Assembly (NCBI GenBank): GCA_026708585.1
Contig: JAPOUQ010000114.1
Location: 1-32,662 of the forward strand
Length of the DNA stretch: 32,662 nucleotides
Direction of reading: 5' to 3'
Origin: Gammaproteobacteria bacterium
GTDB lineage: Bacteria; Pseudomonadota; Gammaproteobacteria; Arenicellales; Poriferihabitantaceae
Below are positions 16,035 through 24,690 of the stretch, one piece after another. The position numbers were made by a program, and so were the translations under genes. Position 1 is the first letter of the stretch; every line of letters starts with the position of its first letter. A model generated the notes under the pieces. It was not told the origin of the DNA. It did not search any database and saw only the letters and a program-made list of their open reading frames with translations.

Positions 16035-18539
16035 ATGACTTTTTCTGAATCCCGTCGAAACTTTCTTAAATCTACAGCAGCAGCGGCAACTGCTTCGGCT
16101 GCCGGAATTCAATTGTCCTCAGGGGTAGCAAATGCTCAGGTTCAGAATTCTGGAATTAGTTGGAACAAGGCAGCCTGCCGATTTTGCGGTACTGGCTGTT
16201 CGGTGCTCGTAGGGACCAAGGAAGGTCGAGTTGTAGCAACGCAAGGAGATCCAGATTCACCCGTTAACCGAGGATTGAACTGTATCAAAGGCTATTTCCT
16301 ATCGAAAATCATGTATGGTGAAGATCGACTAAAGACTCCTCTTCTTCGCAAGTCAAACGGCTCTTTTGATAAAAACGGAGAGTTTGAACCGGTGTCATGG
16401 GATGAGGCATTCGATGTCATGGCTGAAAAGTGGAAATCGGCAATTCATAACAAGGGGCCTTCATCCGTATCCATGTTTGGATCAGGTCAGTGGACAGTTT
16501 GGGAGGGTTATGCTGCCGCAAAGTTCATGAAAGCCGGTCTGCGTTCCAACAACATTGATCCCAATGCAAGACATTGCATGGCTTCAGCAGTAGCCGCATT
16601 CATTCGTGGTTTTGGAATTGATGAACCCATGGGTTGCTATGACGATTTGGAATATGCGGATACCTTCGTGTTGTGGGGCTCGAATATGGCAGAGATGCAC
16701 CCGATCTTGTGGTCACGCTTGACTGATACCCGATTGACCAAGCCAGGTGCAGAAGTGCATGTGCTATCGACCTTTGAGCACCGTTGTTTTGAACTGGCTG
16801 ACAATGGACTTATTTTTGCCCCACAGACCGACCTGGCAATTTTGAATTACATTGCCAATTACATCATTCAAAATGGAGCGGTAAATGTGGATTTTGTGGC
16901 AAACCACGTCAATATAACCAAGACTGCGACAGATATTGGTTATGGCTTGCGCCCCAATCATCCATTAGAACAATCGGCAGAAAATCCTGCACATGAAGGT
17001 AAGCATGGAAAGTTAACTCCAATCGATTTTGAGGAATATGCGTCTGCAGTCGGAGAATACACGGTTGATAAGGTATCGAAAATGTCGGGAGTTCCAGTTG
17101 CCAATCTCGAGCGCTTAGCTGCTCAATATGCCGACCCAAACCGGAAAGTGATGAGTTTGTGGACAATGGGATTTAATCAGCATACTCGTGGCTCTTGGGT
17201 TAATGGTCTTTTGTACAACTTGCATTTGCTAACCGGAAAAATTGCCGAGCCTGGAAACTCACCATTTTCGTTGACTGGGCAACCTTCGGCTTGTGGCACA
17301 GCTCGTGAAGTAGGTACATTTGCGCATCGGCTTCCCGCTGACATGGTAGTTATGAAAGATAAGCATCGAGAAATCTGTGAAACCGCATGGAATATTCCCC
17401 CCGGGACCATTCCAGCGAAACCTGGTTTTCATGCAGTATTGCAGAACCGAAAACTGAAAGATGGAGAATTGAATTGTCATTGGGTGCAGTGCAATAATAA
17501 TTTGCAGGCTGCCCCAAATATCAATGAAGAGGGATTTCCCGGTTATCGCAACCCTGATAATTTCATAACCGTTTCTGAACCTTATCCGACCGTAACTGCG
17601 ATCTCTGCTGATCTTATTCTACCTACAGCGATGTGGGTTGAAAAAGAAGGAGCCTACGGCAATGCTGAGCGACGTACCCAGTTCTGGCATCAGCAAGTGG
17701 ATGCACCAGGTGAAGCTAGATCGGATTTGTGGCAGGTGATGGAATTCTCAAAGCGCTTCATGACTGAAGATGTCTGGCCCGAAGAATTGTTAAGCAAGAA
17801 ACCAGAGTTACGTGGTAAATCATTATTCGAGGTTCTGTTCGCAAATGGAGAAGTCGACAAATATCCGGTTGGTGATATTGCTGAAGGATTTAATAATCAG
17901 GAAAGTGCCGATTTTGGGTTCTATGTGCAAAAGGGATTGTTTGAAGAATATGCACAGTTTGGGCGAGGTAAAGCACATGATCTAGCCGATTTTGATGCAT
18001 ACCATGAGTCGCGCGGTATGCGTTGGCCTGTGGTGGATGGCAAAGAGACACGGTATCGGTTCCGTGAAGGTTACGATAAATATGTTGAAGTAGGCAAGGG
18101 CGTTCAATTCTATGGCAAGCCGGACGGGAGGGCGAATATTATTTTTGCACCCTTTGAGCCTGCTGCCGAAAGTCCAGATTCTGAATATGATTTGTGGCTT
18201 GTTACCGGTCGTGTATTGGAGCATTGGCATTCAGGATCAATGACTCGAAGAGTTCCAGAATTGCACCGCTCTTATCCAGCAGCTGTAGTGTATATGCATC
18301 CTGAGGATGCCCGAGAACGTGGTCTACGCAGGGGTCAGGAGATAGAGCTGATAACACGTCGGGGAACGGTCCTCAGTCGAGTTGAAACTCGAGGCAGGAA
18401 TAAAATGCCGAAAGGTTTGGTGTTCATGCCATGGTTTGATGAAGGGCAACTAACTAACAAGCTAACGCTTGATGCAACATGCCCAATTTCGAAGGAGACT
18501 GATTTCAAGAAATGTGCCTGCAAGGTTTTGCGCGCTTAA
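16035..18539 (+). CDS. napA: NapA periplasmic nitrate reductase catalytic subunit
   Basis: An 834-aa molybdoenzyme (E. coli NapA 828 aa) that reduces nitrate to nitrite in the periplasm. A twin-arginine signal (SRRNFLK at 5-12 with cleavage near AQA-type residues 32-35) sends it through Tat. The [4Fe-4S] cysteines are C48, C51, C55 and C83. The Mo-ligand Cys is C181 in [37 protein letters not shown] and the C-terminal FMPWFDE are typical NapA segments, and bis-MGD is supplied by MobA. Start ATG 16035 has CTGGAGA upstream. Electrons arrive from NapC via NapB. Confidence 0.97.
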   Translation: MTFSESRRNFLKSTAAAATASAAGIQLSSGVANAQVQNSGISWNKAACRFCGTGCSVLVGTKEGRVVATQGDPDSPVNRGLNCIKGYFLSKIMYGEDRLKTPLLRKSNGSFDKNGEFEPVSWDEAFDVMAEKWKSAIHNKGPSSVSMFGSGQWTVWEGYAAAKFMKAGLRSNNIDPNARHCMASAVAAFIRGFGIDEPMGCYDDLEYADTFVLWGSNMAEMHPILWSRLTDTRLTKPGAEVHVLSTFEHRCFELADNGLIFAPQTDLAILNYIANYIIQNGAVNVDFVANHVNITKTATDIGYGLRPNHPLEQSAENPAHEGKHGKLTPIDFEEYASAVGEYTVDKVSKMSGVPVANLERLAAQYADPNRKVMSLWTMGFNQHTRGSWVNGLLYNLHLLTGKIAEPGNSPFSLTGQPSACGTAREVGTFAHRLPADMVVMKDKHREICETAWNIPPGTIPAKPGFHAVLQNRKLKDGELNCHWVQCNNNLQAAPNINEEGFPGYRNPDNFITVSEPYPTVTAISADLILPTAMWVEKEGAYGNAERRTQFWHQQVDAPGEARSDLWQVMEFSKRFMTEDVWPEELLSKKPELRGKSLFEVLFANGEVDKYPVGDIAEGFNNQESADFGFYVQKGLFEEYAQFGRGKAHDLADFDAYHESRGMRWPVVDGKETRYRFREGYDKYVEVGKGVQFYGKPDGRANIIFAPFEPAAESPDSEYDLWLVTGRVLEHWHSGSMTRRVPELHRSYPAAVVYMHPEDARERGLRRGQEIELITRRGTVLSRVETRGRNKMPKGLVFMPWFDEGQLTNKLTLDATCPISKETDFKKCACKVLRA

Positions 18540-18574
18540 TTTGTAATTTACAAGACAACCACAGGAGCATTCCC

Positions 18575-19018
18575 ATGAAAACTTTAATCAGGTTGGGCAT
18601 TATTTACTTGCTTGTAGCATTTTTTGGTTTTTTCGGCATCGTTTTCGCTCAGTCAGGCGGTATAAGTAGCCTTCGCAACGCTGCGGTCGATGAACCAGTA
18701 AATCTGGGCAATCTGTATCGACAGGTTGAGCGACGTATGCAGCGCAATTATCGTCAGCAACCACCGCTTATTCCGCATGGTATATCACAGTATCAGATTG
18801 ATCTTCGAACCAATCAATGTCTTTCCTGTCATGACTGGACGAAAGCTGGAGAGCGCAATGCGCCAACCTTGTCCATGACGCATTATCTTGACCGAGATGG
18901 TTATGAGCTAGATCAAGTAGCGGGTACACGATATTTTTGTAATCAGTGTCATGTGCCCCAAGTAGCCGCGCCTGAATTGGTAAATAACCTGTTTCGCTCG
19001 TCTGCTACAAAAAATTAA
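18575..19018 (+). CDS. napB: NapB periplasmic diheme cytochrome c
   Basis: A 147-aa small subunit of the periplasmic nitrate reductase. Signal peptide 1-26 (MKTLIRLGIIYLLVAFFGFF followed by GIVFAQ). Two CXXCH heme sites: CLSCH (82-86) and CNQCH (122-126), with axial His residues in IPHGI and MTHYL. Start chosen at ATG 18575 because AGGAG lies 7 nt upstream; the open frame extends further 5' into napA but without signal-peptide logic. It passes electrons from NapC to NapA. Confidence 0.95.
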   Translation: MKTLIRLGIIYLLVAFFGFFGIVFAQSGGISSLRNAAVDEPVNLGNLYRQVERRMQRNYRQQPPLIPHGISQYQIDLRTNQCLSCHDWTKAGERNAPTLSMTHYLDRDGYELDQVAGTRYFCNQCHVPQVAAPELVNNLFRSSATKN

Positions 19019-19042
19019 CTTGCATCGGTAAAGGATATTTCA

Positions 19043-19747
19043 ATGAATAATCCGCAAGACAATCGTAATCGATATCGCCGAATTTGGGACTGGTTCTGGA
19101 GACCGACTACGCAATTCAGTGTAGGCTTTACGTTGATCTCAGGATTTCTGATTGGTATTTTATTTTGGGGAGGATTTCACTGGACGATTGAAGCATCGAA
19201 CACTGAAGATTTTTGTGTCTCTTGCCACTCAATGGAGACTAACCTTGGAGAATATCGCCAAACTGTCCATTACTACAACCACTCTGGAGTACGTGCTGTA
19301 TGTTCAGATTGTCACGTACCGAAGGAGTGGCAACATAAGATAAAAGCGAAGGCTATTGCAGTGAAAGATGTCTTTTATGAATTAATTGGGAGTATTGATA
19401 CAACAGAGAAGTATGAAGCCAGAAGGATCGATATGGCCAAGATAGTTTGGAAAAAAATGAGAGCCAACGATAGCCGAGAATGTCGCAATTGTCATGCATT
19501 TGAATACATGGATTTTACCATTCAAGAACCTCGTGCCAGCTCGGAACACCAAAGGGGGATTGATGAGGGCTTAACTTGTATAGATTGTCACCAGGGAGTT
19601 GCTCATAAGTTGCCATCGAACTGGCTTGAGGAATATGAGAAGTTGAAAAATCCAGTATCCGCTTCAAATTTTGGAAGTTTATGGATGATGGCTTTGGCAA
19701 ATAAACCAGCCCATGAAAGTGATGTCGTTGGCTCATTGGAGAAATAA
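19043..19747 (+). CDS. napC: NapC tetraheme quinol dehydrogenase
   Basis: A 234-aa NapC/NirT-family protein with one N-terminal membrane helix (about 25-46) and a periplasmic tetraheme domain. CXXCH motifs: 58-62 CVSCH, 87-91 CSDCH, 147-151 CRNCH and 179-183 CIDCH. It oxidises membrane quinol and feeds NapB. The operon has no napG or napH, so NapC is the only visible quinol entry point. A NrfH-type role is less likely given its neighbours. Confidence 0.95.
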   Translation: MNNPQDNRNRYRRIWDWFWRPTTQFSVGFTLISGFLIGILFWGGFHWTIEASNTEDFCVSCHSMETNLGEYRQTVHYYNHSGVRAVCSDCHVPKEWQHKIKAKAIAVKDVFYELIGSIDTTEKYEARRIDMAKIVWKKMRANDSRECRNCHAFEYMDFTIQEPRASSEHQRGIDEGLTCIDCHQGVAHKLPSNWLEEYEKLKNPVSASNFGSLWMMALANKPAHESDVVGSLEK

Positions 19748-19762
19748 AAAGGTGATTGACTG

Positions 19763-20020
19763 ATGCTTGAAATTCTTGGAACATTTGCTGGCAACGCTCT
19801 AAGTTTGCCAGGAATACTTGGCTTGGGTTTTGGGATGATGACTCGTCAACTCTATCTAGCTGGAGTTATTGGCGGTCTTGTTGGCATACTAGAATCACTG
19901 ATTTTCTCGGGATTCCATCTTGCTGAAATCGGCACGTTAGAATTGACGCTTTCAGTATTGGTCGGGATTGTTGCTGGCATGATCGGTTGCATGATTCGAC
20001 GTAAAGGTGCTACGGTATAG
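19763..20020 (+). CDS. Small membrane protein at the end of the nap operon
   Basis: 85 aa, almost all hydrophobic, with three predicted helices (about 3-24, 29-50 and 58-78), glycine-rich, ending IRRKGATV. Start ATG 19763 lies 15 nt after napC with a GGTGATTG-type weak ribosome-binding site, so it belongs to the operon. I do not recognise it as NapE or any known Nap accessory protein: NapE is single-helix. It could stabilise NapC or be unrelated. Confidence 0.7.
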   Translation: MLEILGTFAGNALSLPGILGLGFGMMTRQLYLAGVIGGLVGILESLIFSGFHLAEIGTLELTLSVLVGIVAGMIGCMIRRKGATV

Positions 20021-20083
20021 AGATACCTCTTGATAATGAACCCATTGGTTAGTTGTTTGTTTGCAAGAGTCTGCTTGAGTTGT

Positions 20084-20851
20084 TTATCCAAAAAAATCAA
20101 ACAGCAGTTTTGTTAACTCAAACGGTCTTTCGGCATGGAGCCAATGTCCTGAATTTTCCATAGTGTGGATGCTTGAGTTTGGGAACTGCTCTGCAATGAG
20201 ACTATCGTGTTCAGGACGAATATAATCTGAATTTCCGCCCCGAACAAAAAGAGTCTCAGTATCAGAAATATTGCCCTTTGGATACCCGAAAATTAGATTT
20301 CGGTTATCGGTAATTGCTTCAAGGTTGATTCTCCAAGCAAAACCATTATCACCACGTATTAGGTTTTGAAGCAAAAATTGCCTGATTGGTGGGTTCGGTA
20401 TGTCTATAGCGAGCATTCGTTCGGCTTCATTCCTCGAATGAATGTTCTCAATATCCAGCTTTTTTAGCGAGTAAATGAGCTCATCATGATCATGGGAGTA
20501 GTCAACCGGTGCAATGTCAACAATCACGCATTTTCCGACTTCAGGTTGATGGTGTTGGAGGTAGGTCATCACGGTTTTACCACCCATACTGTGTCCGATC
20601 AAATTGGGCTGAGTCAGGTGATAATCGTGGATGAATGCAGCAAGATCTTCAGCCATATCCAAATAGCTCATTGAATCTTTCCATTCTGATTTGCCATGAT
20701 TACGCAAATCAATGCAAAGAACATAAAAATGCGTACTGAGTTTTGAACCAATGGTTCGCCAGTTGCTAGATGAACCAAACAATCCATGCAAAATTACCAC
20801 CGGAGGATTCGACGGCTCACCCATGCAGATAGAATTCAGGTTAACAATCAT
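20084..20851 (-). CDS. Alpha/beta hydrolase, YbfF-like esterase
   Basis: A 255-aa cytosolic alpha/beta hydrolase of the YbfF group, which cleaves short acyl esters and acyl-CoA. Catalytic features: oxyanion segment LHGLFGSSSNW (21-31), nucleophile Ser88 in IGHSMGGK, a cap region after VDIAPVDY, the acid in VRGGNSDYI, and His236 in SGHWLHAERP. Its start overlaps the stop of the SRAP gene by 11 bp, so the two are co-expressed. The native substrate is unknown. Confidence 0.9.
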   Translation of the reverse strand: MIVNLNSICMGEPSNPPVVILHGLFGSSSNWRTIGSKLSTHFYVLCIDLRNHGKSEWKDSMSYLDMAEDLAAFIHDYHLTQPNLIGHSMGGKTVMTYLQHHQPEVGKCVIVDIAPVDYSHDHDELIYSLKKLDIENIHSRNEAERMLAIDIPNPPIRQFLLQNLIRGDNGFAWRINLEAITDNRNLIFGYPKGNISDTETLFVRGGNSDYIRPEHDSLIAEQFPNSSIHTMENSGHWLHAERPFELTKLLFDFFG

Positions 20852-21563
20852 CTTTCATAAAATTGTGAGATGACGAATATTCATTAGAGTTGTAGTTTGT
20901 ACTCTGGTAAGGATTGATCAAATCAGGCCCTTGGTTGGTTGGTCGATTTACCTTTTTGCTAACTGGATAGTAGTTAAATTCATCTGGATATCGTAAATTC
21001 GAAATGATGTGAAGCCAGTCTTTACCTCTAATGAGCCAGTCGAGAGCATGATCTTGATCCACCCTTACAGGCATGCGAGAGTGAATATTGGATAAGTTAT
21101 TCTTTGCTGAACGAGTGATAATGCTACACGGATAGAGGGGTTTTGGTTGATTTGTCCAAATGTCCCAGATTCCAGCGAGCATAATTGGTTGATTCACTTC
21201 CAAAGATATGAAGTATGGTTGCTTCCCTGTATTATCATTTTTCCATTCATAATAACCCCTGATCGGGATCAGGCAAGTTCGTGATTGTTTCCAAGCAGTT
21301 CTATAAGCTGGCTTTTCCGCCAGCGACTCGATTCTTGCGTTGAAGGTAGAGAATTTTGGGTTTGCTTCTTTTGACCATGAAGGGACTAGCCCCCAGTGCA
21401 TTGATTGACCCGAAAATTTCTTATTTTGACGATCATAGATCAGTACGGGAATGTTATTGGTTGGAGCTATGTTATAACCGGTGTGGCAATCATAAGGCCA
21501 GCCAGTTAACATTTCTTCCCAAGGACCGAGATTATCAATTTGATTTGCGAATCGCCCACACAT
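20841..21563 (-). CDS. SRAP-domain protein (YedK/HMCES-like)
   Basis: A 240-aa SOS-response-associated peptidase-domain protein that shields abasic sites in single-stranded DNA by forming a thiazolidine crosslink through Cys2 (MCGRFANQ). Other active-site parts: FNARIESLAEKPAYR (about 73-87), PIRGYYEWK (about 99-107, Glu) and HSRMPVR (about 160-166, His). Length is normal for YedK. It lies upstream of, and overlaps, the esterase gene. Confidence 0.93.
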   Translation of the reverse strand: MCGRFANQIDNLGPWEEMLTGWPYDCHTGYNIAPTNNIPVLIYDRQNKKFSGQSMHWGLVPSWSKEANPKFSTFNARIESLAEKPAYRTAWKQSRTCLIPIRGYYEWKNDNTGKQPYFISLEVNQPIMLAGIWDIWTNQPKPLYPCSIITRSAKNNLSNIHSRMPVRVDQDHALDWLIRGKDWLHIISNLRYPDEFNYYPVSKKVNRPTNQGPDLINPYQSTNYNSNEYSSSHNFMKDDC

Positions 21564-21653
21564 GAAGATTGAGTCTTTGAAGCCCTAGAAAGAGTTCTAA
21601 TAAGTATAACCTTGATAATTCAACTCAGTTCACAGCCAGGTTGACGTGAATTT

Positions 21654-21683
21654 TTGATTGTATCTCGCTGTTTGGTGTATAAG
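21654..21683 (+). promoter_or_regulatory. Probable promoter of rnc-era-recO
   Basis: TTGATT (21654-21659), 18-nt spacer, TATAAG (21678-21683): 4 and 5 of 6 consensus bases. The start point would be near 21690, leaving a leader of about 68 nt before the rnc ATG at 21758. E. coli rnc autoregulates through a leader hairpin; no clear hairpin was found here. Confidence 0.4.
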
Positions 21684-21757
21684 ATTATCAAAAATAGATT
21701 GAATGTTTTATTCCCGTAGCGTTGATAACGTCAAACAATACTCAGCTTCATTACATC

Positions 21758-22438
21758 ATGAATGATATTTCAAAGTTACTTGGACAATTGCAATATGAGT
21801 TTCATGAACCAAAACTATTGCAAACCGCCTTGACTCGCCGTAGTTGGGGACAACCGAATAATGAACGCCTAGAGTATCTTGGAGATAGTGTTTTAGGATT
21901 TTATATTGCCGGTCAGCTTTACCAACGATTCCCTGAATTAGGTGAGGGGCAGTTGTCAAAATTGCGTACGACACTCGTTCAAAATGAGACTCTTGCAAAA
22001 CTTGGAAAGAAACTAAATTTGAGTACCTATATCATCTTGGGGCAATCAGACAGGAAAAACAATGCTTTTCAAATTGATTCCGTTATAGCAGATACATTTG
22101 AGGCTATCATTGGTGCAATCTATTTGGATGGGGGAATTGAAGCAGCATTTTCGGTATTGAATCGTCTTTATTCTGAAAGATTATCAAAACTCAGTTCGAG
22201 AAATTTTAAAGACAATCCCAAGACGCAACTTCAGGAATATCTTCAAAAGAGAGCATTACCACTGCCGGTATATATTTTGGATAGCGCAGTTGGTCAAGAC
22301 CATGACCCGACATTTACAGTAACTTGTAAACTTCAAAATCCAAAAATGGAGTCATCTGCTTCAGACAAAACTCGCAAACTTGCGGAGAAGGCAGCCGCTC
22401 AGAGAGTGTTATTACGACTAATTTCTTCAGATGACTGA
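21758..22438 (+). CDS. rnc: Ribonuclease III
   Basis: A 226-aa double-strand-specific endoribonuclease that processes rRNA and other structured RNAs. The catalytic domain holds NERLEYLGDSVL (Glu39, Asp43) and DTFEAIIGAIYLDGG (Asp112, Glu115). A C-terminal dsRNA-binding domain (about 153-222) begins NPKTQLQEYLQ and ends with KLAEKAAAQRVL. The frame is open to TTG 21722, but alignment with the E. coli N-terminus supports ATG 21758. The last 8 bp overlap era, the classic rnc-era arrangement. Confidence 0.96.
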   Translation: MNDISKLLGQLQYEFHEPKLLQTALTRRSWGQPNNERLEYLGDSVLGFYIAGQLYQRFPELGEGQLSKLRTTLVQNETLAKLGKKLNLSTYIILGQSDRKNNAFQIDSVIADTFEAIIGAIYLDGGIEAAFSVLNRLYSERLSKLSSRNFKDNPKTQLQEYLQKRALPLPVYILDSAVGQDHDPTFTVTCKLQNPKMESSASDKTRKLAEKAAAQRVLLRLISSDD

Positions 22439-23327
22439 GCATAAATTTGGATATGTCGCTTTCGCTGGAATACCGAATGTTGGTAAGTCCACGCTACTCA
22501 ACTCTCTAATGCAACAGAAAATCTCGATCATTTCCAAACGACCACAAACCACAAGACATCGAATACTTGGAATCGTTTCGGGACAAAATCATCAAATTGC
22601 CTTTGTCGATATTCCCGGTATAGAGCCTAGTCCCCAAGGGGGCCTTGATCGAGTCATTCGAAAAACTGCAATAAATTGTCTATCGGATGTTGATTTGATT
22701 TTATTTATGATTGATCATAAAGGATGGCATGAAGGATCAAAAAAGGCCTTGAAAGATGTCTGCAATATCAATAAATCAATATTGCTTGTTATCAATAAAA
22801 TCGATAAATTTGAAAATAAGGCGCAACTTCTGCCATTAATCCAACAGTCAAGCACTCTCCATGAATTTACAGAAATTATACCAATTCAAGCGACAAATCT
22901 GCCTGACCCTGATCAGTTTTGTGCCAAACTAACACCACACTTACCCGCTGGTAGTCCGGGATTTCCTAGTGAAATGAGAACTGATCGGAATCGAGAGTTT
23001 CAGGCTTCAGAATTTATTCGTGAGCAAACTTATTTACTACTCGGTCAAGAATTACCTTATTCAATAAGTGTAGAAATAACACAATTCGAAACGAATAATA
23101 AGAACGTCCTGCATATTGATGCAACGATTTGGGTCGAAAAAAGTTCTCAAAAATCGATAGTGATTGGTAAGCAAGGGAACATGCTTAAAAAAATAGGTAC
23201 TGGAGCGCGTCTTCAGATAGAAAAATCATTTTCGCAAAAGGTTTATCTTTCACTTTGGGTAAAGGTCAAAAAAAGCTGGTCAGATCGGGATAAAGAGTTA
23301 ATGCAGTTTGGATATACGGAAAGTTGA
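22431..23327 (+). CDS. era: GTPase Era
   Basis: A 298-aa essential GTPase that binds 16S rRNA and aids 30S subunit maturation. G motifs: GIPNVGKS (13-20), switch RPQTTRHRI, FVDIPG and NKID. The usual G5 'SA' reads QA here (IPIQATNLPD). A C-terminal KH domain follows with VIGKQGNMLKKIG, its GxxG being GKQG. Start ATG 22431 lies inside the end of rnc. Confidence 0.96.
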   Translation: MTEHKFGYVAFAGIPNVGKSTLLNSLMQQKISIISKRPQTTRHRILGIVSGQNHQIAFVDIPGIEPSPQGGLDRVIRKTAINCLSDVDLILFMIDHKGWHEGSKKALKDVCNINKSILLVINKIDKFENKAQLLPLIQQSSTLHEFTEIIPIQATNLPDPDQFCAKLTPHLPAGSPGFPSEMRTDRNREFQASEFIREQTYLLLGQELPYSISVEITQFETNNKNVLHIDATIWVEKSSQKSIVIGKQGNMLKKIGTGARLQIEKSFSQKVYLSLWVKVKKSWSDRDKELMQFGYTES

Positions 23328-23331
23328 CGGT

Positions 23332-24078
23332 ATGACCAAGCATCGTGTCAATCAGCAGTCTGGCTTTATTCTCCATCGTCGTCCATATTCGGAAAGTAGT
23401 CTGTTGGTAGATGTTTTTACTCGAGGATATGGTCGATTAACCTTAATTGCCAAGGGTTCAAGACGAAATAAACAACGATCAGTAGGACTGTTTATTCCAT
23501 TCAAGCCATTGCTTCTTAGCTGGAGCGGAAAAGGAAATCTTCCGGTCTTGACCGGAATTGAGTCGAGCCGTTTTGCTGTAGATCTTTCAGCATCTGCAAG
23601 ATCCTGTGCTTATTATCAGAATGAACTGCTTCTCAAGTTGTTACATCGTTTCGATAGTAATGAAAAATTATTTGACCACTATCGGGATTCATTGGTCGCA
23701 TTGGAAGAGGGGATCAATCCACATTTGGTTCTTCGGATATTTGAAAAATACTTGCTCCGAGAAATTGGTTTCGGTCTGATACTAGATCATGATGCGTCAT
23801 CAGGTGAGGCAATAAATGAAGATGCTTATTATGATTATGTCCCGGAAAAAGGACCCGTTTATACACATTTTCCGAGTGTTGCATCAATTAGCGGAAAAAC
23901 TCTAAAGGCTTTGAATGACGATAACTTTGAGTCTCATGAGCAACTTCATGAAGCAATGCGATTAACGAGAAAGTTGATTGACCGACAACTAAATGGGGAA
24001 GTTTTGCGTACTCGAAAAGTAATTTATGCGATGAGAGATTTTAAAGAGTTAAATCAGTTAGTCGGAATGAATACGTAA
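23332..24078 (+). CDS. recO: DNA repair protein RecO
   Basis: A 248-aa recombination mediator of the RecFOR pathway that loads RecA onto SSB-coated DNA. The N-terminal OB fold is seen in FILHRRPYSESSLLVDVFTR and GRLTLIAKGSRR, followed by a helical domain with the family's LLRIFEKYLLREIGFG-like text (LRIFEKYLLREIGFG). Start: ATG 23332 just after the era stop; a TTG at 23308 inside era is less likely. No zinc-binding Cys cluster is seen. Last gene of the operon; pdxJ, often next, is absent. Confidence 0.92.
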   Translation: MTKHRVNQQSGFILHRRPYSESSLLVDVFTRGYGRLTLIAKGSRRNKQRSVGLFIPFKPLLLSWSGKGNLPVLTGIESSRFAVDLSASARSCAYYQNELLLKLLHRFDSNEKLFDHYRDSLVALEEGINPHLVLRIFEKYLLREIGFGLILDHDASSGEAINEDAYYDYVPEKGPVYTHFPSVASISGKTLKALNDDNFESHEQLHEAMRLTRKLIDRQLNGEVLRTRKVIYAMRDFKELNQLVGMNT

Positions 24079-24250
24079 AGCATGGTTAACATAATGAGTG
24101 ATTATCTCCCAAACATGAAAGACGCGAGACTACTTTCATAGTCTATAAGTCCTAGGTTCTATGCTATCTTCGGCTCTGGTTTGATGATGAAGTATATATG
24201 GAAACGCGAGATTGAGAATCGTTAAATGAAGACATCATTTCATTTATTCC
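24079..24250. other. Non-coding DNA after recO
   Basis: No gene seen. It contains a short hairpin (AGACTA 24127-24132 with TAGTCT 24139-24144) without a following T-run. The only other item of note is the approach to the hepT remnant. Confidence 0.4.
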
Positions 24251-24382
24251 GCTCTTTCGATTAGTTATATCCTTTTCGATTGCTTTCCAAACTACTTCCA
24301 TATCAAGAGATAGATAACGATAGATAACAATATTTCGAAATCCAAAAATATCACGTCATGGTATATCGTTCTTCTTTTCTCA
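24251..24382 (-). pseudogene. HepT (HEPN/DUF86) toxin remnant
   Basis: One minus-strand frame reads EKKNDIP, a stop, then RDIFGFRNIVIYRYLSLDME, VVWKAIEKDI. This lines up with the C-terminal part of HepT-like HEPN ribonucleases (DIPWR-x-I-x-G-x-RN-x-x-x-H-x-Y...EIVW). Two key losses: the Trp codon of DIPW is now TGA (24356-24358), and the catalytic His of the RNxxxH motif is Tyr (TAT, 24320-24322). The N-terminal half and the MntA antitoxin partner are missing, cut near the border of the GC-richer segment to the right. Non-functional. Confidence 0.55.
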
Positions 24383-24383
24383 C

Positions 24384-24681
24384 TATCTACGATCTGAAAC
24401 TAACAGGATTCCAGATACAGTACAAGTCATTGAGATCGACATGTTCGAAAGGCCTCGCCGGTTTCAGGCCAATCCCGACAGGACACCAGTTACGATTTCA
24501 AAACCACCTTCGCGGCCAGGAGACTGGGTTATCATGACAGGCGAGAAAACCTGCCTGTCTCTAGAAAAGCTTGCCAATGGGCAGTTGGGGCTTAAGGATT
24601 ACGAGGTATCCGGCGTAGTATGAAAAGGAGTCCGCATATGAGCTTCCTAGTGTTGATGGCGGAGATATTGAGGTTTTGAGA
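24384..24681 (+). pseudogene. Small unidentified ORF with a probable frameshift
   Basis: The frame from the ATG at 24441 encodes 60 aa starting MFERPRRFQANPDRTPV. Protein-like text continues upstream without a stop (NRIPDTVQVIEID). After the TGA at 24621-24623 a neighbouring frame continues plausibly as YEKESAYELPSVDGGDIEVL then RKH and a stop at 24681, so a one-base shift near 24620 is likely. Composition matches the GC-richer ATPase gene it converges with. No family recognised. Confidence 0.35.
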
Positions 24682-24690
24682 AAGCACTGA

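Noticed and set aside
24309-24328. Tandem repeat GATAGATAAC x2
   Set aside because: Two copies only, inside the hepT remnant; not a CRISPR or iteron array.
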